Positions 59,241 through 64,000 of a stretch of 64,000 nucleotides of DNA are shown in pieces. Under the pieces are notes generated by a model. That model saw only the letters and a list, made by a program, of their open reading frames with translations. It was not told the DNA's origin and did not search any database. Source of the stretch: Aselliscus stoliczkanus (taxonomy: Eukaryota > Chordata > Mammalia > Chiroptera > Hipposideridae). Positions within the stretch are counted from its first letter, which is position 1. Every line of letters begins with the position of its first letter. The stretch is taken from the NCBI GenBank assembly GCA_033961575.1, contig CM066730.1, positions 116,153,523-116,217,522 on the forward strand. The letters are read 5' to 3'. The translations under genes and the position numbers were made by a program.

Positions 59241-62200
59241 CTTTGATATACTAATGTGATGCTCTAATATGAATTCTGAAATGTTAGGAAAGGAATATTG
59301 TTCAAAGCATTTCCTAAATCAGTCCTTTTCTTTTTTCCTTATAAAATGTCTTACGGAACTAGAATGCCTTAGAATACACTTTGGAAGAACTGGCCTAGGA
59401 CAATTGTGCATCTTTTGTGTCTAACTTCAGTACTTAGTTCTCCCAAAAGGCTGCTAATATGCCATTCAGGTTTTCTTATTATCAGCAGGATCAGCCTTGA
59501 CTTTTTCTAGCTATAAGTGGCACCTATAAATCTTTAATATGTTGAACTATATGAAATTGCTGATATTTGGACTCTTTTTGACCTACTAAAATGACAGTTT
59601 GATACAGTTCAAGCTAATAGGATAGTGACTGCAAAGGCCACTTGTGTCCACCTGGTTCAGGTACTTCTTCCTAAAAACACCTGAAGGAGGGCAATTCATG
59701 TGCAGGGAATTGATTCTCAGGTTTGTATCTTCATTAAACAAATATTTATGGAAAGCTCATATTGGACAATGCTACCCACAGCAATGTACTTGGTAAACAT
59801 TACCTTCCTCCATGTCATTTTAACAGTGACATACTTGCTGCAAAATGTTTGAAGAAAGATAAGACAAAAAATGACATCTGAATTTTTCTTCCAGGCCCTT
59901 GGTGCCAGCACCTCTGCTGCTCCTGGATTTTTCAGATGCCTGGGCGAGGAGTTTCCATCCACTCTGAGACTCACTGCTCCCATGGAGCTGCCTGGAGGTG
60001 CTCTGGAAGTGACCTCCCTGCTGGCTTTTTTTTGGGGGGTTGGGTGAGGTGCAGGGACTTCCCTGAAGAGTGCTTGGTACTTGCCTCCGTCTGGGCCAGG
60101 TATATGGAGAAGGCTGACTCTCAAAGGATAATCAAAATTTCCTGCTCTGGGTAGGGAAGAAGTTTGTACATTGTTTCCATTTCACCTGCCACTGAGGACC
60201 TATCCATCCAGTCCAGTAAGGCGATTCTCAATGGGTCACTCTTGCTATCTGTCTGTCTGTCTTGCTGTCCAGGGAATCCACATTGCGGTATTTGGCGTTT
60301 TAACATACCTCTCTCTCAACACTAATGCGTGAAATCTGTAACATCAAGAGAAAGTATAAGGAGGGCCCATTTTAATTTACTCAATGTGAAAAAAATCTAA
60401 ATTTACAAACCAGATAGGTTAAGGTGGAATACACAGCCTCAGTCTACTTCACAATTAGTCATCTCTATGTATTCAGCTTACTGGGCTCTGACCAACCCTT
60501 CAAATTTATCAAGTAGAAGACTTTTGTATTAGGGAATCATTATTCACACTACAGAATGATTCTCCATTTTTCACAGATGGAGTAACCACAAATTTATTTA
60601 GTAATTGCCCTTTTTGGTAATTAATGCCTGATCTTATCTTCAAAAGTTAAACTTATTCATCAATTCTAAGGAACGGAGTGCCCAAAGCCTTTATTCTCAT
60701 GCTGCCTTTATTCTCATGCTGCGTACGTACGGCCTTTTTATAATTCTAAAATGAGCTAATAGGAGCTTGTTATGGCAAAACCCAGGCATTTACTCTTAAT
60801 TTTGTAGTCTATTAAATATTATTATCTTTCTTAAAAAAAAAAATTGGGGATGGAGCAGTCAGAAGCCTAAAGAAAGGAAGTAGTTTAATTTTTAAGTTTG
60901 AAAGCTTGTAGAAAATGTTAATTTAAAAGAAGAAAGGGGTTATATGACTATTCTCACTTTTTAAAAGTTAATATTCTAAAGAATATGATAACATAAAAAT
61001 AATGATCATAATTTAGTTTAGGAAAAGATACAGAGACCTTTTATTAGCACTCATTTATTTCCTTGAATCATTTCAAATGGGTACCCATACTATTGCATTA
61101 TAACCTTTTATTTTATTTAATAGGATTATGAAATTATTTAAAGGTCTAGGCAGAACAGTATTTCCCAAATTCTAGGTCAAGATCCATTAATGAATAGGGA
61201 AATTATCATGATAGATATTTTATACAAATGAAGAAATAGGATAGAATAGAAAACACCAAAGTGCATCATATTTTGTAAAGGTAGTTTATGTTTCATGATA
61301 TTTTGTTGCATGTATATACATTCATACATACTTATATATGTATATAAATAGCATATAAATATGTACATGTCAGTGTACTGAATCAAAACTTAAAAATTTT
61401 AAATGTATTTCTTCGTGTGGAATGCACAAAAAAATTTGAGAAATCCTAAGATGGAGAATATTCAAAATAAAGAGTGAAAAATAAATGACTCTGTCACTCT
61501 ACATACTAAATATGATTTTAAATACCAAATATCTTTATTAAAGCAATGTCTCCAGCCTTGGCAAGTTTACAGTTATAATAAACAAAAGAGGCATTCAAGG
61601 CAAAATGTATTCATATATGTGTATATATACATGCCTACAGACACCTACCATAAATAGAATTTTTAAAACCATTAAATATATTTAAAGCCTTTAAAATATA
61701 ATTAGAAATAGAATTTCCCAATTCCATGAATAACAGTTGTTAATAAGGTAAAATCAAAGGTGCAGTTATGCTGATATTTTAACAGTGTTCATGCATTCAT
61801 ATAACTAATCTAAAGGCCAGTATGAAAAAAAAAATCGCAGGTAGTTGCTACTTTTTAAATGTAAAGCTATTTAGCATCTACCCTCTCGTTAGCCTGGGAC
61901 AATAAGAGATGATTTGTGTGACGCAGTTGGACTAGAAAAGAAATTCTGACCTGCGTGTAATGGTTGAGAAGAGGCAATCCTACCCTCATCTTAATGATGT
62001 TTATCTCCTGAGCTCTCTCTAATCTGAATCGCTCTTGCTGAATGAACATTGTAACACTGCTTTGCCCATTTAGTCTTCATCATGGATCACATAGGCTTCC
62101 CAGGAACTCTCAGGACTAAAAACATTCCAGACATTCCTTAACACAACGTTCCTCAAAAGGCTGGTTTCTTAGGATCCTGCAGGAGTTCACAGGGATCCTT

Positions 62201-63876
62201 GCACACGCCTCTCATTAGCAGATGAGCCAGACGGCGGCAGCTCCCTGTTCGCTCTGAAAGGCTTGCTTTACTCAACTGGGAGTCCATCAAACTCTCTTTT
62301 TAGAGGGGTAAATGAGGACACTGGGATTCTTGGTAAAGACGAATCAATCAGTGGGGCCGAGTTTCCAGCAGCACAGCGAAGCCACACAGATACTGTATGT
62401 CTTGGTATAATGTGTGTTTTCTTTGGAAAGAGGTATTTAAATGAAGTTTCCTATAGCAAAGTCTTGGCCCCCCAAATCCACGATTCTCAAAGTTAACTTT
62501 TAACGAATTTAAGTAATAGAAATTCTACACTGGAACTCTTATTAGCTCCCTTTCTTATAAAAATAATTACAGGACACACCATTTCCTTCTTTTTCCCTAT
62601 TAATATTTCCGATTCTGCCTCTGTCCTCTCTCCTTCCTTCCTTCTCCCCCTTTGCTTCTCATTCACTTCATTTTTAAGTGCTCCATTCTATTTTTAGACC
62701 AAGACAAATTGATATCAAACCTTCCAGGGTTAAAGGTTTTCCAGAAGTAAAAAACAAAAACCAAGAAACTTCTTTCCCATATGACTGGGTCCCTTCACAT
62801 TCTTTCCCGCTGATGGACAGTTCACTGCCAACCTCAGGGGTTTGATTTGCCCGAGTTCTCTTTACCCACTTCTTTCCAGTCCAGCCCCCTGCTTGGTTTC
62901 CACATTCCTTGACAAATACAACCAAGCCTAGCATCTTTCTCAGAAACACAAAACCCTAGTGCAAGATCTTACACACAGTCCTCCCTCCATGAAGTATGAG
63001 TTCTTGACCAAGTGGGATAGGCTGGGCAATCTGACCAGTGGAGTTTGTCTTATTCTTTCTCAGTGACCCATGAGATACTGAACAAATTAGAGGTGCTCTA
63101 TATTCAGCATGTGATTGCCAATGAATATGACTCAGGAGCCCAGGAGTGCCTCGCAGGATGAGGAGATGATTAAGAAGCTGGGCATAGTGTGGTAGCTGGA
63201 GGGAAAGCTGTGGCTTTGGGAGGAGCTTTGTTCTCTCCTCCATGCAGCTGGGAGCCAGGACTAACTGAAAGTGTTGCTAAAATGAGAGCAAGGTGGGCGG
63301 TGCTTTTTCCTATAGCATCTATAGGACACTTACAAGTCCATGTCCCTCGTTGCCACATTTGCTTGTCACTTTTCTGGTTTTTCTAACCAGAAGGCCTTCT
63401 GACTTTGGCATCTGTGGCAGAATTTTCAAATGCTAGCTCTGAAACAGAAACTCACCTAGGCAAGTCCTATAAGATGTCATCACCTAAAAATACCCCTAGT
63501 GGATTATTGGGAACAGGAAATGGAGCAGAGATAGCAAGTTCACACTGACTTTTAAAAGAGTCACTATGGAGTGTTTATAAGGATCCCACAGATGACTAAA
63601 ATTAGCTTATTCTGCACAGCGTTATCCACTGCTGACTCAAGATGGTGATACAAGCAGTGTTAAGCTGTGAGCTCACCAGGAAGCTCATTCCCTAAAATTA
63701 TTCTCTGGCAGGGAAAGACCCCTCGTTCACACCAGCCGTTGCAAGGTGGGGTATAAATAGCAACTTGTTATGCCATCACTCAGGAGCTGTGCTTCCGGCT
63801 TGTCTCCAGTTCTCTGATTCTTGCAGGTACAAGAACCTCCTACTCAGTCTATTGTCTCTCAGTGCTCAAGACTGGT
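59241..63876. other. AT-rich non-coding stretch
   Basis: No supported gene. A poly-pyrimidine stretch lies near 62620-62660, (AT)-rich tracts near 61310 and 61615, and a pair of TEAD-type motifs near 62123. Confidence 0.4.
62123..62137 (+). promoter_or_regulatory. Tandem TEAD-type motifs
   Basis: Two CATTCC cores start 9 bp apart (62123 and 62132), a spacing compatible with paired TEAD binding. This is a motif match only. Confidence 0.3.
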
Positions 63877-63952
63877 GTGTGTGTGTGCGTGTGTGTGTGA
63901 CAGAGAGAGAGAGACAGAGACAGAAAGACAGAGACAGAGGGAGAGAGAGAGA
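63877..63952 (+). repeat. (TG)n(GA)n microsatellite
   Basis: A GTGTGT run followed by an AGAGAC/AGAGAG run near the window end. Confidence 0.95.
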
Positions 63953-64000
63953 ATAGCATTCTTTTAGTTGTGCAATACAATAATTTAAAAACATAGAAGC

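Noticed and set aside
59717..60124. Minus-strand 135-codon frame and a possible acceptor (tttttcttccag) near 59894 on the plus strand
   Set aside because: No recognisable protein family and no matching donor and acceptor pair. It was not assignable to DDAH1.
15751..64000. DDAH1 coding exons on the plus strand
   Set aside because: Looked for characteristic DDAH1 segments in the translated frames and found none. If the gene spans this region, only non-coding upstream intron is here.

Overview
This is a mammalian nuclear genome window that most resembles a bat. The evidence is one five-exon vertebrate gene with GT/AG introns, very low coding density, abundant decayed MIR, L2, L1 and hAT-type repeats, and several tRNA-derived SINEs. 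Two of the SINE families fit bat-type elements. One resembles the Rhin-1 SINE of horseshoe-bat relatives, with its characteristic 3' segment reading roughly 'aactagattg..acgacttgacttggagctgatgggtcctgg'-like in pieces. The other has a GGCTGGCCAAGTGG-type tRNA head. The bat assignment is an inference from repeat content recalled from memory and was not tested by search.

The only protein-coding host gene that can be supported is CCN1 (CYR61), complete on the minus strand. Its five coding exons lie between 11444 and 9403 and encode a 382-residue secreted matricellular protein: signal peptide, IGFBP, VWC, TSP1 and C-terminal cystine-knot domains, one domain per exon. The 3' UTR runs to about 8752 with an AATAAA signal. 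A TATA-like box, a CRE-like site, a TEAD-type site and a TTTC/poly-T tract lie just upstream, at higher coordinates. A second GC-rich, CpG-rich block at about 15.0-15.75 kb contains a consensus CArG box. From recalled mammalian synteny it may be the upstream promoter of the divergent gene DDAH1, and the rest of the window would then be DDAH1 upstream intron. No DDAH1 coding exon was recognised.

Layout: 1-8.75 kb is intergenic sequence downstream of CCN1, with nested SINEs and a mariner-like element. 8.75-11.8 kb is CCN1 and its promoter. 11.8-23 kb is mostly unique sequence with old repeats and one diverged local duplication. 23-32 kb is a repeat cluster: a perfect 45-bp-arm palindrome, a near full-length young L1 on the minus strand inserted into an ancient L1, and a head-to-head SINE pair. 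32-52 kb is non-coding with an internally deleted L1 at 40.9-43.0 kb. 51.8-53.5 kb carries two LTR-like elements, one a solitary LTR with TG...CA ends and a 5-bp target duplication, plus an inverted L1 fragment. 54-64 kb is AT-rich non-coding sequence with MIRs and microsatellites.

I found no prokaryotic-type systems, CRISPR arrays, or tRNA or rRNA genes. The unusual material is structural (palindromes, deleted or inverted retroelements, duplications) and regulatory, not a new gene system.
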